From Phytopythium helicoides (lineage: Eukaryota > Oomycota > Peronosporomycetes > Pythiales > Pythiaceae): 64,000 bases of DNA. Each line of letters starts with the position of its first letter. The first letter of the stretch is position 1. Both the position numbers and the translations under genes were made by a program. The stretch covers positions 62,001 to 126,000 of the forward strand of contig JANFNE010000046.1 in NCBI GenBank assembly GCA_024867545.1. Direction: 5' to 3'. The notes below the pieces were generated by a model. That model was not told the DNA's origin, made no database searches, and worked only from the letters and a program-made list of their open reading frames with translations. Shown here in pieces: positions 1-10,132 of this stretch.

Positions 1-444
1 GCTGCTCCAGGAAGTCAACGTCCTCGGGCGAGAAGCGCTCCACGTACGCGTACTTGGGCGCCACGGGTTGTCCGTCCCGCCTCGCGTAGTAGGCGGCCAG
101 CGCGGCGTCGTCGTGGTTGCCGCGCACGCACAGCGCGCCGGTCTCTCGTGCGAAGCGCACCACCTCAGCGGACTTGGGGCCCTTGTTGACCAGGTCGCCG
201 ACGAGCACGAGCACGTCCGAGGCGCGCGAGAAGCCCACGCGCGCCAGCAGCGCCTGCAGCTCGTCCAGACAGCCGTGCACGTCGCCCACGACCACCACGC
301 GCGTGTCGGCCGTCACGTCGCCGGCCACCTGCGGGTGGAGCGCGAAGCGCAGCGTTAGCCAGCGAGCGACAGCGAGGGCGCGGCGGGAGGACGCGCCTGG
401 TGCACGGCGCGCGGCAGCGGCACCGACGGGTGGCCGCGCTCCAT
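1..444 (-). CDS. Calcineurin-like metallophosphatase, 5' part, cut by window edge
   Basis: This is the inverted copy of the 5' half of the gene at 6234-7197. Predicted exons on the minus strand are 406-444 (start codon at 444) and 1-328, with an intron between them. The visible part includes the metallophosphatase motifs GDVHG, GDLVNKGP and GNHDD, which in this superfamily bind the two catalytic metal ions. Reading stays open to the window edge, so whether this copy is complete, with its HAAST and GLDTGCCYG blocks, cannot be judged. The copy sits directly next to a transposon-relic region on its 5' side, so its promoter is at most about 150 bp of shared sequence. Confidence 0.7.
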
Positions 445-592
445 CTCGCCCCGAGAAAGTGCAGCTTCCACCACTGTGGTCACTTGCGGTTTGTAAGGGC
501 AGCCTTCTCAACTGGGCAGGGAAACCTCTCGCAGGGCTGCGAGTCGTCGGCAGTGAAGATGCTCAAGCAATGTAGAGGGTACGGAATGACGA
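1..592. repeat. Inverted repeat 1, left arm
   Basis: Bases 1-592 are the reverse complement of 6086-6677, with position x matching 6678 minus x. I saw no mismatch in the stretches I compared, and translated blocks of more than 150 residues are identical between the arms. Similarity stops around 588-592, where this copy reads ggaatgacgag and the other diverges. The arm is still matching at base 1, so it continues beyond the window. It carries the 5' part of a calcineurin-like phosphatase gene. Identity this high means a recent duplication, gene conversion, or an assembly artefact. Confidence 0.93.
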
Positions 593-808
593 GCACCTGG
601 CCAACGCCAGAGCTCGCGAGTACGGAGAATTTGGATGAGCGGAAGTTGGGTGGGTAGAAGGCGTTCACAACCGTGATGGCGGTCTTGGTGGTTCGATTGG
701 CTTGTCGTGCAAGTAGAACATCAACAAACCTCTCGAGTGGATAGCGCGGTGGCGCTAAGCACTGATACGATGAGTTATGGACATGTCAAGGTACGGGAAG
801 TGAAACGG

Positions 809-2087
809 TCACACACCACGGCTTGCCCAGGCGCCAGAACATATATGGTAATGATCATTCAGGAAAAGCACACACTTGGGAAGTGATCCCCACTTCACCT
901 CAGTGTATTGAGGGCACATTCGATTGGCATAATTCTTTCTTGCATAAGCAATTTCAGCGTCCAACGAGGCCCAAAAATCACATATATTCTGCAATGCATT
1001 CAGCAGTCGCCTCCTTGCACAATGAAACTTGTGAGCGCCAAACCACATCACCATTACGCTTTCTCCCAAATTGTGTGGGCAAGCGTTCTTAACCTGGAGA
1101 GCGAACCCGCCTCGTCTTCCTGTCATCGTACTGGTGCCATCCACGGTGATTGCTACTAGCTTGGACAAAATGTTGCCTCCAAAAGCATTCTTTAGCATTG
1201 AGATCACGATTCGAGCATAATTGTCGGAAGTGTGTCTGCGCTCTTTGAGAGGAATGATCATCGCATGCAAATTATAAAGCTCTGTCTTCAGCGCAAAAGA
1301 CACTCGAATAGAGAGGTAAGAGTTAGATTTGTGCGTCGATTCGTCGACAAGTACCGAAAATCCCCAAGCTTTCTGTAGCAAAAGCTGAAGCGCGTACAAG
1401 CAGAGCGGGAGAGTTTTCTGACAGTCTTGCTGACTTGGAGATTAGTAGGCAGACCAAAAATGGCTGAGTGATACGCATTACGAAATATCTTGAACATCTT
1501 GGGCACCGAAGCAAACGTCTCTGTCGCATTTACAGCCAAAAGAGTAGTGTGGAATTAATCACTCTATCGATGGAAGACTTGGTAAACTTGGTGTCAATGC
1601 TAGGGTCGAAGACATCAAGTTCATCAGCTTGTTGGCCCTGTACGCTTCCACTCTCTGCGCCATGTGCATCAGCCAGACTTGCCACTTTCAAAATTCCCTG
1701 AGGAACCATTAGCTGAAAGCGTTCTCCATAAGGTATGAATGCATCCAGAGCCAAAAGGTAGCTCTGCTTCTAGGAATCTGGAAGCAGCTTGTAGACATCC
1801 CACTCTTCTTTGTGCTTAGCCTCGAGATATTTCTTGATTTTCTCCGTATTAAACACCTTGAAAAACACGGGGTTCTTTGACAGCGATTCACGCCACTTCA
1901 GTATCTCATCTGTGGATGCCGTCGCAGGCAAAGGCTTCTGAGCACCGAAGCGTTCGCAAAAACGGCAGAAGGCTTCAGCAACACCTTGGGCGTCTTGAAG
2001 TGGACTCAATCCATACTCAAGCTCAAATTCTGGGACCCACATGTTTGACAGCATTGCAGACTTGGAATGCTTTCTGGGCTTGGTCAA
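809..2087 (-). mobile_element. Degraded hAT-like transposase
   Basis: Three minus-strand reading frames line up as one decayed protein: 1770-2087 (N-terminal part with two CxxC-like cysteines), 1530-1754, then 809-1539 across a frame change near 1390. The central part has DEST (as in the DESTD block of hAT and GTF2IRD2/ZBED-like transposases), DGTSTMTGRRGG (matching the family pattern DGASVMTGR) and a following HC. These are features of RNase-H-fold hAT transposases. At least one stop (near 1770) and one frameshift break the frame, so it is not functional. I found no terminal inverted repeats or 8-bp target duplication. Confidence 0.62.
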
Positions 2088-3361
2088 GTGTCTTGTAAGG
2101 CTGAGTCAGGACACTTCTCTGTCGTTGCTGAATACAATCTTCTCTTGGTCGAGTCTTGAGCAGGAATTCAGATGTGCCTGGCACTGCGCACACTCGACAG
2201 CAAGATTATCTTGCAGTTGAGTGCCAGGCGCAATGGCTTAAGGAAAAAGCCTGGAATGTGCCGCGGAATTTGACTTCAATTGCGATACGCCACTGCACTG
2301 ACAGTGTACTACACTGCTGTAGTACTAGTAAAACTTCACATTCTACTTGATCAACAGCATTACTCATTTCATGACACCAATGAATTTCGCACTGATCTGG
2401 TTTTCACAGTCCTTGTTACACCTCGCCATCCTAGTAGAGCCGAAAGGGTCATGTCCGTTTTAAACAATATGTCGCACAATGCTTTTGTGCGGGGTCTTCG
2501 TTGTCAGAAGGTGGAATCCACGTTCTCGTAAATAAACGCGAGCTCGACTACCGACTACATTTTGTCGCCACTTCTGTGTGTTGGATAATGCTGGCTTGGA
2601 TGCAAGCATCGATAGCTTCGCAATTGATATTGAAGAAAGCTATAGGATATCTTCCATGTCTTCAGCAAACGAGCTGAGAACTTTGCTCGAAGCTGCAATC
2701 AGAGATGAACCAGGAACTGATACTCCACTCACTTACATCGCTTTGACATGACCTGCTGGGCATCAGTTTGAATGTAAACATATATTCTTCATTCGTAACA
2801 ACGCTTGTCATTTATTATCTACGTCTACCGCCTAATAGCCGTGTGATCGGCCCTAGCTCGACTCGTCGAAGGCTTTGGACACGCTGTAACGAGCCTAAAG
2901 CCCGCTACGATACTTGCACGTTGCTCGAAGGAAGCAAAATCAACTCTGTTTCATTATCGGCGGGAGGTGGAGGCCTCCCGACCACTAAATCCTTAAAGTG
3001 GCTCGTGATTGGCTGAATATGGAATTCGCCCGAAATATCAGCCAATCAGAGCGAGGTATGTCAACGCGGTGACACGCGTCACATATCCTACCTGTATATG
3101 CAATAAAACGGTAGATGCTAGCTACATATGCAATATGGAAAGTGTGCGGGGAGCGCCCCGCTACACACGCTCAATCCACGCTTGTTTAGTCAGAGGTTTA
3201 CAATGCACGGCAGGTGCTCATTGGCATCGAACGTGTCGATGACGAGCGGCTCCAATAACGAACCGCAGGCTTCCAAAGTAATGCAGTGCTCAGTGTTTGC
3301 TTGACCGGCATGCACGACGTGCCATCCCTACTCGAGTAGTTGAGCCTTTGTAGTCAATTGA
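2088..3361. other. No gene recognised; AT-richer spacer
   Basis: Only short unrelated reading frames occur here and none shows a recognisable domain. Base composition is more AT rich than the surrounding genes. An imperfect palindrome around attggctga...atcagccaat lies near 3010-3047, and an ATTGG/CCAAT pair is part of it. The region is best read as decayed repeat DNA between two element relics. Confidence 0.5.
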
Positions 3362-3987
3362 TCAAGGGTTTTGACTGAACGCTTCAATCGGTTTGGGCGG
3401 ATTGATGATACATTTATTCGCGACCCGGGCTTCAGTAGGAAGTGAAAAAAAAAAAGCCTCCATGTCCTTGGGCTGAACTCCGGCACTAAGATCTACCCAT
3501 ATTCGCTCGTAAAAGTTGTCTACGTCGAGGATTGCATCACGTCGATTCGCTTTAAACCGTATAGGCATGCCTGGATCGCTTTAAAAAAAAAAGCACATTC
3601 CAGTAGATGAGGCTGCTGCACGGCGGTTTCTGCGGTGCCATTGCGTCAGAGTTACCGAGCGAGGAATTTGTTTGACGTTCTTTCCGCCAAGTACTGGTTA
3701 ACAGCGTCGATTTCGTCGTCACACTCGACGAGATCACTTCCCCACTGCCACGACAGCATACACACTGGCATCGCCCACTCGACGAGGTAGGCGAGCTTTG
3801 CTGGATTTCTGCGTCTCTCTATAAGGCGACTGACAGGATATGCTTTCCCATGGATAGTCCTGGTGTTATCCAGCTTGTTGAGTTTTCCAGACATGGGATG
3901 TCGAGCTGGAGGCCTCGGAAGCGCGCGCAGTGCACGTTTTTCGTATCCTCGCCTTCGCAACTCGTCCGGCTTGCTCCTTTTGCTCAT
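3362..3987 (-). pseudogene. Chromodomain-like relic
   Basis: The frame at 3652-3987 contains a stretch resembling a chromodomain: a basic RLIERRR segment, then AYLVEW, a WQWGSDL block where chromodomains carry W-x-P-x-x-x-L, and a C-terminal helix ending VNQYL. Chromodomains of this type sit at the C-terminus of integrases in many oomycete LTR retrotransposons. A second frame at 3362-3568 may be related downstream sequence. No integrase or reverse transcriptase is visible, so this is at most a fragment. The family call is tentative. Confidence 0.35.
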
Positions 3988-4268
3988 TTGACCGCTGCCA
4001 GTCTGTGCACTACCCGTTTCGTTGGAAGAAGTTGTAGCACCGGCATGATCGGAGCCGACGTTGCCGTGCAGGAGAGCAGTATTTCTGACAAAAGAAGTGT
4101 AGGAATCTAGCGGTGGAGTACCAACACCATCGATTGGGTCTAGCTCAGGACCTGCATCTTGCCATGGGCATCAACAGTTAAACCGCTTTAAGACCAGCCC
4201 TCGTTTAGAGTAGACGATCCGGAGAGTCTTCGAGAATTTACGATGACGATAATATGCAGATCACGAGC

Positions 4269-6012
4269 AGCCTGGGGGCGTCTGCGCGGCGCTGCGAGGC
4301 CCGCGAGTCGCCAACTCGCGGCGCGCTGTCTGCTTGTGGTGCCGCCGCGGCCTGGCGAGGGCGAGGTGAAGATAGACAGGGGGGACTCGAAAACGACGTG
4401 GTGTATACCGTGCGGCGCTATACGGGGGGAAGAGTCAGACCCAGATTAACGCGCGCGCTTCTGATTGGACAGATGGCGACAACCCTAAACTCGGTGGCGG
4501 GAGAAACGCCAGTCGCCACCCCGCAAACAGGATCACGCCCACATATTTTTTTTTTTCAATTCAAACCGCACACTGGCATACTTTGATCAAGCCAGAAGCC
4601 GGGGCGGAAAGCTTGGAATGGGATCCCGTGTTCCGCCTGGAAGGTGGCGACCGCGCGAGCCATACAGTACCAGCGAGCGCGTCGAACACTGCGCGTCGAT
4701 GGAGGAGCGCGCGAGTGCGATAGAGCAGGCAGATATCAGCAGACCGGGCTGGGGTCCGGAACAACAGTCGTTGAAGTACGGGGTCGGGCTCTTCCGGAAG
4801 CTATCCGGAACTATACGTTGCCGTGTATACACGGCCGCGATCACCTGAACACCATGCTACAGAGTTGGAGAAACCCGAACGAGAAATCTCCCTCATGCTG
4901 ACGGATGCCACTAGACTATAGCCAAGTCGAGTGGCTTGTCGTTTGTCGACATCCACGCGTTAAGGAAGACTAGCTTACTGACTATCAGTACGCTAGTGAG
5001 AGCCGATTTCTGCGCTTCGAATGGGTAAGATCGTCGATGCAGAATGTTCTCTCTCGGCAGCGACAAAAGGCAGTAGCGCGCTCGTGAACTTCTCTCGAGC
5101 GTTGTCGTTCGCTCCACAAAAATCTACTACTCCCGACAAACTGCCTTCAATTCTTTATAAGCATCATGACGCTTCGAATTCACTTGCCATACGAAGTGTT
5201 TGAATCAAACAAGGTTGATGATAACTCACTGGTTGTTGCCGCACACCCTTCAGGCATGTCTGCGTTGCAAACATTGAGTCTATGTGGGGATACAAAGAGC
5301 GCTTCTATGGCTTGCAGACACAAGCTTCTTTTTTTTCCCTGTAAGTAGCGAAAATGCGCGTTAGGCACCAGGTGATCGATCACCCACATACTTGGAGATC
5401 AGAATCACGTTGGCGCGAGTTTCCTTCAGAAAACCAATCTTCTTGAATGCATTCTCCATCGGCAAGTAGATCATGTGCGCTGCACATCTACCATCAAATA
5501 CTGGAAACGCTTTCTCCAAGAGATTCCTTGTGACCTCCATGTTTGAAGCATTGGCGCCCATATACCCAGAGATGGATATGCTGATCCGTTGCTCTATATC
5601 TTTGATCGCTTTGGTGATGTCTTCTCCGAGGTGTGTCGCTCAGTGCATGTTGTCATTGATGACCAATTCCCTTGGGAGACGACCCATGGAGTTCGTACAG
5701 CTCGCTTTGTTTTGATCTGTGTACAGCACCAGGTACAACACCAGCTCGAACCAGTTGTCGGATTCCCGCCAGCGCATTCAACCGGGTCTCACTCGGCCAA
5801 GTAGGTCACCAGCAGTCATTGACAATTGGAAGCATAAATGCGGGCTCGGAAATGGACGCCCACCTCTCTTCCGTTGGTGCGAGCCCGCCATCAAGTTGCT
5901 CTCCTGGCATCGTGGTGTTTTTGAGAATTCTTCGATTGAAATAGCATCCGAGAGCATGGGTTTTTGATCTCAATTATGCTGGCAGCAATGGAGCCGCTCT
6001 GCGTCGCGTCTT
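4269..6012. repeat. Inverted repeat 2, left arm
   Basis: This 1.74-kb arm is the reverse complement of 8223-9967 (x plus y equals 14235, or 14236 beyond a 1-nt indel next to an A/T run near 4555). Only a few differences were found: that indel and two single-base changes, near 5147 and 5663. The outer end (4269) corresponds to sequence only about 165 bp upstream of the PX-domain gene start on the other side, so this arm carries a copy of that gene's upstream region pointing away from it. The inner end stops at gcgtcgcgtc near 6012. Confidence 0.93.
5180..5912 (-). mobile_element. hAT/DUF659-like transposase relic in left arm
   Basis: This is the left-arm copy of the element described at 8323-9055. 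The frame at 5361-5561 contains GRCAAHMIYL followed by an amphipathic block, which resembles the GCAAHxLNL motif of hAT transposases of the DUF659 group. Stops interrupt the surrounding frames. It is identical in the stretches compared to the right-arm copy, so the relic was already dead before the arms were duplicated. Confidence 0.45.
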
Positions 6013-6085
6013 GAAGCACTCAAAGCACTCGAAGCACGGCTGCGTGGCCTCCAGACTCGTCTGCAGGAGCTTTTCGAGCGTGTGC

Positions 6086-6677
6086 TCATCGTTCCGTACC
6101 CTCTACATTGCTTGAGCATCTTCACTGCCGACGACTCGCAGCCCTGCGAGAGGTTTCCCTGCCCAGTTGAGAAGGCTGCCCTTACAAACCGCAAGTGACC
6201 ACAGTGGTGGAAGCTGCACTTTCTCGGGGCGAGATGGAGCGCGGCCACCCGTCGGTGCCGCTGCCGCGCGCCGTGCACCAGGCGCGTCCTCCCGCCGCGC
6301 CCTCGCTGTCGCTCGCTGGCTAACGCTGCGCTTCGCGCTCCACCCGCAGGTGGCCGGCGACGTGACGGCCGACACGCGCGTGGTGGTCGTGGGCGACGTG
6401 CACGGCTGTCTGGACGAGCTGCAGGCGCTGCTGGCGCGCGTGGGCTTCTCGCGCGCCTCGGACGTGCTCGTGCTCGTCGGCGACCTGGTCAACAAGGGCC
6501 CCAAGTCCGCTGAGGTGGTGCGCTTCGCACGAGAGACCGGCGCGCTGTGCGTGCGCGGCAACCACGACGACGCCGCGCTGGCCGCCTACTACGCGAGGCG
6601 GGACGGACAACCCGTGGCGCCCAAGTACGCGTACGTGGAGCGCTTCTCGCCCGAGGACGTTGACTTCCTGGAGCAGC
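6086..6677. repeat. Inverted repeat 1, right arm
   Basis: This is the reverse complement of bases 1-592. The arm lies in the 2.2-kb spacer between the arms of inverted repeat 2, so the two inverted repeats are nested rather than side by side. It begins about 75 bp after the inner end of inverted repeat 2 and runs into exon 2 of the phosphatase gene, ending at gagcagc (6677), which is simply where the other copy meets the window edge. Confidence 0.93.
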
Positions 6678-7197
6678 TGCCGTTCTCGCTGGCGCTGCCC
6701 GCGCACGGAGCCGTCGTGGTGCACGCGGGGCTGGTCCCAGGCGTCGAGATGGACCTCCAGCGGCCCGTCGACATGTACAAGATGCGCTTCCTGCAGCGAG
6801 ACGAGAAGGGAGGGTGGACTGCACTCGAGAAGGCCAAGCACGCGAGCGAGGACGGGCCGGAGCCTGTGCGCTGGGCTCCCGAGTGGCCAGGACCCACGCA
6901 CGTGTTCTTCGGCCACGCGGCGTCCACGGGGCTTCAGGTCGGTGCCTTTCAGCATGCAGTTGCGGGAAAGTCATAGTTGATAACGACGCTGATGAGCAGC
7001 AAGAGCGCTTTGCCACGGGGCTCGACACGGGATGCTGCTACGGCCGCCAGCTCACGGCGTGCATCCTACCGGTGCGCAAATGGATCCGGAAAGTGTTGTG
7101 CTGTGCTCTGTTCTCGCTAACGCTAATGCTGGATCAGGAGCGCACGCTCGTGCACGAGGACGCCAAGGAAATGTACGAGGTGCCAAGCGGAGGATAA
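6234..7197 (+). CDS. Calcineurin-like metallophosphatase
   Basis: Predicted exons are 6234-6272, 6350-6937, 7000-7071 and 7138-7197, all joined in phase 0 at GT-AG introns of 62-77 nt, giving about 252 residues. Motifs in order are GDVHGCLDEL, GDLVNKGP, GNHDD, a VVHAGLVPG block, GHAAST and, after the second intron, GLDTGCCYGRQL. This is the complete motif set of PPP-like calcineurin-fold phosphoesterases related to bacterial ApaH and eukaryotic ALPH/Shewanella-like enzymes. They use a two-metal centre to hydrolyse phosphoesters, and some cleave dinucleoside polyphosphates or mRNA caps; substrate is not predictable here. The 5' half is duplicated in inverted orientation at 1-444. Confidence 0.85.
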
Positions 7198-7379
7198 AGC
7201 ATTGCACTCAATACAGCAATGGAGTTCTCGCACTGAGCGAGCGTTCATAGCGAAGGGTTGACTCACGTGGTCAATCACAAACGACGAGAAGGCGCCTCTT
7301 CACCAGCCAGCACTGCCAAGGATCTGCTCTTTCGGTCATTTAGCAATCCTCCTCCTGCTCGCCGGTGCGGCTAGTTGCA

Positions 7380-8261
7380 ATGGCTTCAAGTGAACGAGCT
7401 AGGCGGCAGCTCCTGCAACTTCCGAGTGGATCGACGCAAGCAGCAAACCAACTACAAGCACCGTCCTCGTCAACCTCAGCCGCCGTAAATGACAAGCGCG
7501 CAGCTGCAAATCGCCTCCGCACCCCAGGGATCAGCCTAAAGATACCAGTACTTGTCCCCGAGCGTGCAAGTAACAATACCACGACCATTTCAGATAGCTC
7601 GAGGAGTATCAGCAGTGTGTCAGTATCTTCGAAGGAAGGTAGCAGCTCAAGTCTCCTCAAGCGTATCTCTGACGTTGTCAAGCGCGCGCAGCCTCATACG
7701 ATTGTTCAGGGGTACGACAAGATCCAGCGCGCACTGTGTATCGACGCGCAGCTCGTTGTGAACGGTGAGGCAATAGCTGCAGATGTTCCAGTAGCTTCGT
7801 CCTTGCAGTCTGGCTGGAAGAATCGCGATGGGGCTCAAATCGATCGTTCGCGTGTGTCGGCTGGCTTTTTCGACCCAAGCCGTGGGCGATTCCATTACGC
7901 ACTCGGCTTCCGATACTCGCAGAGCCTCGACCCCGTGCTCTCGCTTTCGACCATCACGGACATTGCAGTGAGTGTTAAGAGTACGAGTCGTGGCTGCGTC
8001 TTGACGCCAAACCTTGAAGGGGTCCCTCCTTCGAGGAGCAATCTGCAAGCTGGGAGGCGCGTCGTTGCACCAGCTAAGCCAAAGCTGTCAGTCAAGGCTT
8101 GGCGATTGGTTACAGAAACACCTACACGAGTCGGTCTCTCATTATATGAGTTACCAGTAAATGCGGAACCAGGTGACACCGGTAGCAGCTCCATTTTAGC
8201 GCTTGTGTGGGTAGCAAAGTTGATGACGCGACGCAGAGCGGCTCCATTGCTGCCAGCATAA
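7380..8261 (+). CDS. Orphan protein running into a repeat boundary
   Basis: An open frame of 293 residues begins at the ATG at 7380 (an in-frame codon at 7365 is upstream). The protein is Ser/Thr/Ala rich at the N-terminus, then has a hydrophilic region with SLLKRISDVVKRAQPH and a more ordered GFFDPSRGRFHYALGFRYS segment. No known domain was recognised. The last 13 codons and the stop lie inside the right arm of inverted repeat 2 (from 8223), so the original 3' end was probably replaced when that arm arrived. It may be a truncated gene. The frame is uninterrupted and codon use looks coding, but expression is unproven. Confidence 0.45.
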   Translation: MASSERARRQLLQLPSGSTQAANQLQAPSSSTSAAVNDKRAAANRLRTPGISLKIPVLVPERASNNTTTISDSSRSISSVSVSSKEGSSSSLLKRISDVVKRAQPHTIVQGYDKIQRALCIDAQLVVNGEAIAADVPVASSLQSGWKNRDGAQIDRSRVSAGFFDPSRGRFHYALGFRYSQSLDPVLSLSTITDIAVSVKSTSRGCVLTPNLEGVPPSRSNLQAGRRVVAPAKPKLSVKAWRLVTETPTRVGLSLYELPVNAEPGDTGSSSILALVWVAKLMTRRRAAPLLPA

Positions 8262-8322
8262 TTGAGATCAAAAACCCATGCTCTCGGATGCTATTTCAAT
8301 CGAAGAATTCTCAAAAACACCA

Positions 8323-9055
8323 CGATGCCAGGAGAGCAACTTGATGGCGGGCTCGCACCAACGGAAGAGAGGTGGGCGTCCATTTCCGAGCCCGCATTTA
8401 TGCTTCCAATTGTCAATGACTGCTGGTGACCTACTTGGCCGAGTGAGACCCGGTTGAATGCGCTGGCGGGAATCCGACAACTGGTTCGAGCTGGTGTTGT
8501 ACCTGGTGCTGTACACAGATCAAAACAAAGCGAGCTGTACGAACTCCATGGGTCGTCTCCCAAGGGAATTGGCCATCAATGACAACATGCACTGAGCGAC
8601 ACACCTCGGAGAAGACATCACCAAAGCGATCAAAGATATAGAGCAACGGATCAGCATATCCATCTCTGGGTATATGGGCGCCAATGCTTCAAACATGGAG
8701 GTCACAAGGAATCTCTTGGAGAAAGCGTTTCCAGTATTTGATGGTAGATGTGCAGCGCACATGATCTACTTGCCGATGGAGAATGCATTCAAGAAGATTG
8801 GTTTTCTGAAGGAAACTCGCGCCAACGTGATTCTGATCTCCAAGTATGTGGGTGATCGATCACCTGGTGCCTAACGCGCATTTTCGCTACTTACAGGGAA
8901 AAAAAAGAAGCTTGTGTCTGCAAGCCATAGAAGCGCTCTTTGTATCCCCACATAGACTCAATGTTTGCAACGCAGACATGCCTGAAGGGTGTGCGGCAAC
9001 AACCAGTGAGTTATCATCAACCTTGTTTGATTCAAACACTTCGTATGGCAAGTGA
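8323..9055 (+). mobile_element. hAT/DUF659-like transposase relic in right arm
   Basis: The frame at 8674-8874 reads RNLLEKAFP, then a GRCAAHMIYL motif and KKIGFLKETRANVILISKYV. This resembles the CAAHxLxL...A..I..Y region of DUF659-type hAT transposases, where it is part of the catalytic-domain insertion. Flanking frames (8323-8670 and 8846-9055) are broken by stops. No terminal inverted repeats were recognised, so element limits are unknown and the coordinates cover only the coding-like stretch. Confidence 0.45.
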
Positions 9056-9759
9056 ATTCGAAGCGTCATGATGCTTATAAAGAATTGAAGACAGTTTGTC
9101 GGGAGTAGTAGATTTTTGTGGAGCGAACGACAACGCTCGAGAGAAGTTCACGAGCGCGCTACTGCCTTTTGTCGCTGCCGAGAGAGAACATTCTGCATCG
9201 ACGATCTTACCCATTCGAAGCGCAGAAATCGGCTCTCACTAGCGTACTGATAGTCAGTAAGCTAGTCTTCCTTAACGCGTGGATGTCGACAAACGACAAG
9301 CCACTCGACTTGGCTATAGTCTAGTGGCATCCGTCAGCATGAGGGAGATTTCTCGTTCGGGTTTCTCCAACTCTGTAGCATGGTGTTCAGGTGATCGCGG
9401 CCGTGTATACACGGCAACGTATAGTTCCGGATAGCTTCCGGAAGAGCCCGACCCCGTACTTCAACGACTGTTGTTCCGGACCCCAGCCCGGTCTGCTGAT
9501 ATCTGCCTGCTCTATCGCACTCGCGCGCTCCTCCATCGACGCGCAGTGTTCGACGCGCTCGCTGGTACTGTATGGCTCGCGCGGTCGCCACCTTCCAGGC
9601 GGAACACGGGATCCCATTCCAAGCTTTCCGCCCCGGCTTCTGGCTTGATCAAAGTATGCCAGTGTGCGGTTTGAATTGGAAAAAAAAAAATATGTGGGCG
9701 TGATCCTGTTTGCGGGGTGGCGACTGGCGTTTCTCCCGCCACCGAGTTTAGGGTTGTCG

Positions 9760-9780
9760 CCATCTGTCCAATCAGAAGCG
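9760..9780 (+). promoter_or_regulatory. CCAAT box upstream of PX gene
   Basis: The motif tgtccaatcag with CCAAT at 9768-9772 lies about 360 bp upstream of the PX-domain start codon. CCAAT boxes bind NF-Y in eukaryotes. The same motif recurs in other likely promoters of this window (37438-37442 and, as ATTGG, near 61383 and 61417). The inverted copy of this site lies in the left repeat arm without a gene behind it. Confidence 0.35.
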
Positions 9781-10132
9781 CGCGCGTTAATCTGGGTCTG
9801 ACTCTTCCCCCCGTATAGCGCCGCACGGTATACACCACGTCGTTTTCGAGTCCCCCCTGTCTATCTTCACCTCGCCCTCGCCAGGCCGCGGCGGCACCAC
9901 AAGCAGACAGCGCGCCGCGAGTTGGCGACTCGCGGGCCTCGCAGCGCCGCGCAGACGCCCCCAGGCCGCTCCGCGCACGAACGCGCACGCGCACGCGCAC
10001 GCGGACCGCTCTCCGCTCGCGAACCGCGGCTTTCCGGCGCCTGTAGCCCCCCGGGGGCCCGAGAAACGGCCGTTCTACGCAGGTTGCAAGTGGACGCGAC
10101 GAACGAGAGCCCGAGCGCCGCTGCATGGAGCG

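Larger units (their letters stand above)
8223..9967. repeat. Inverted repeat 2, right arm
   Basis: This is the reverse complement of 4269-6012. This arm sits immediately upstream of the PX-domain gene and contains its probable promoter, including a CCAAT at 9768-9772, so it is more likely the ancestral location. Its inner end lies in the last codons of the orphan frame at 7380-8261. Confidence 0.93.

Noticed and set aside
6320..6955. Long antisense frame (about 210 codons) opposite the phosphatase gene
   Set aside because: It is the complement of a GC-rich coding exon with strong third-position bias; composition is Arg/Ala/His-rich and it has no domains.
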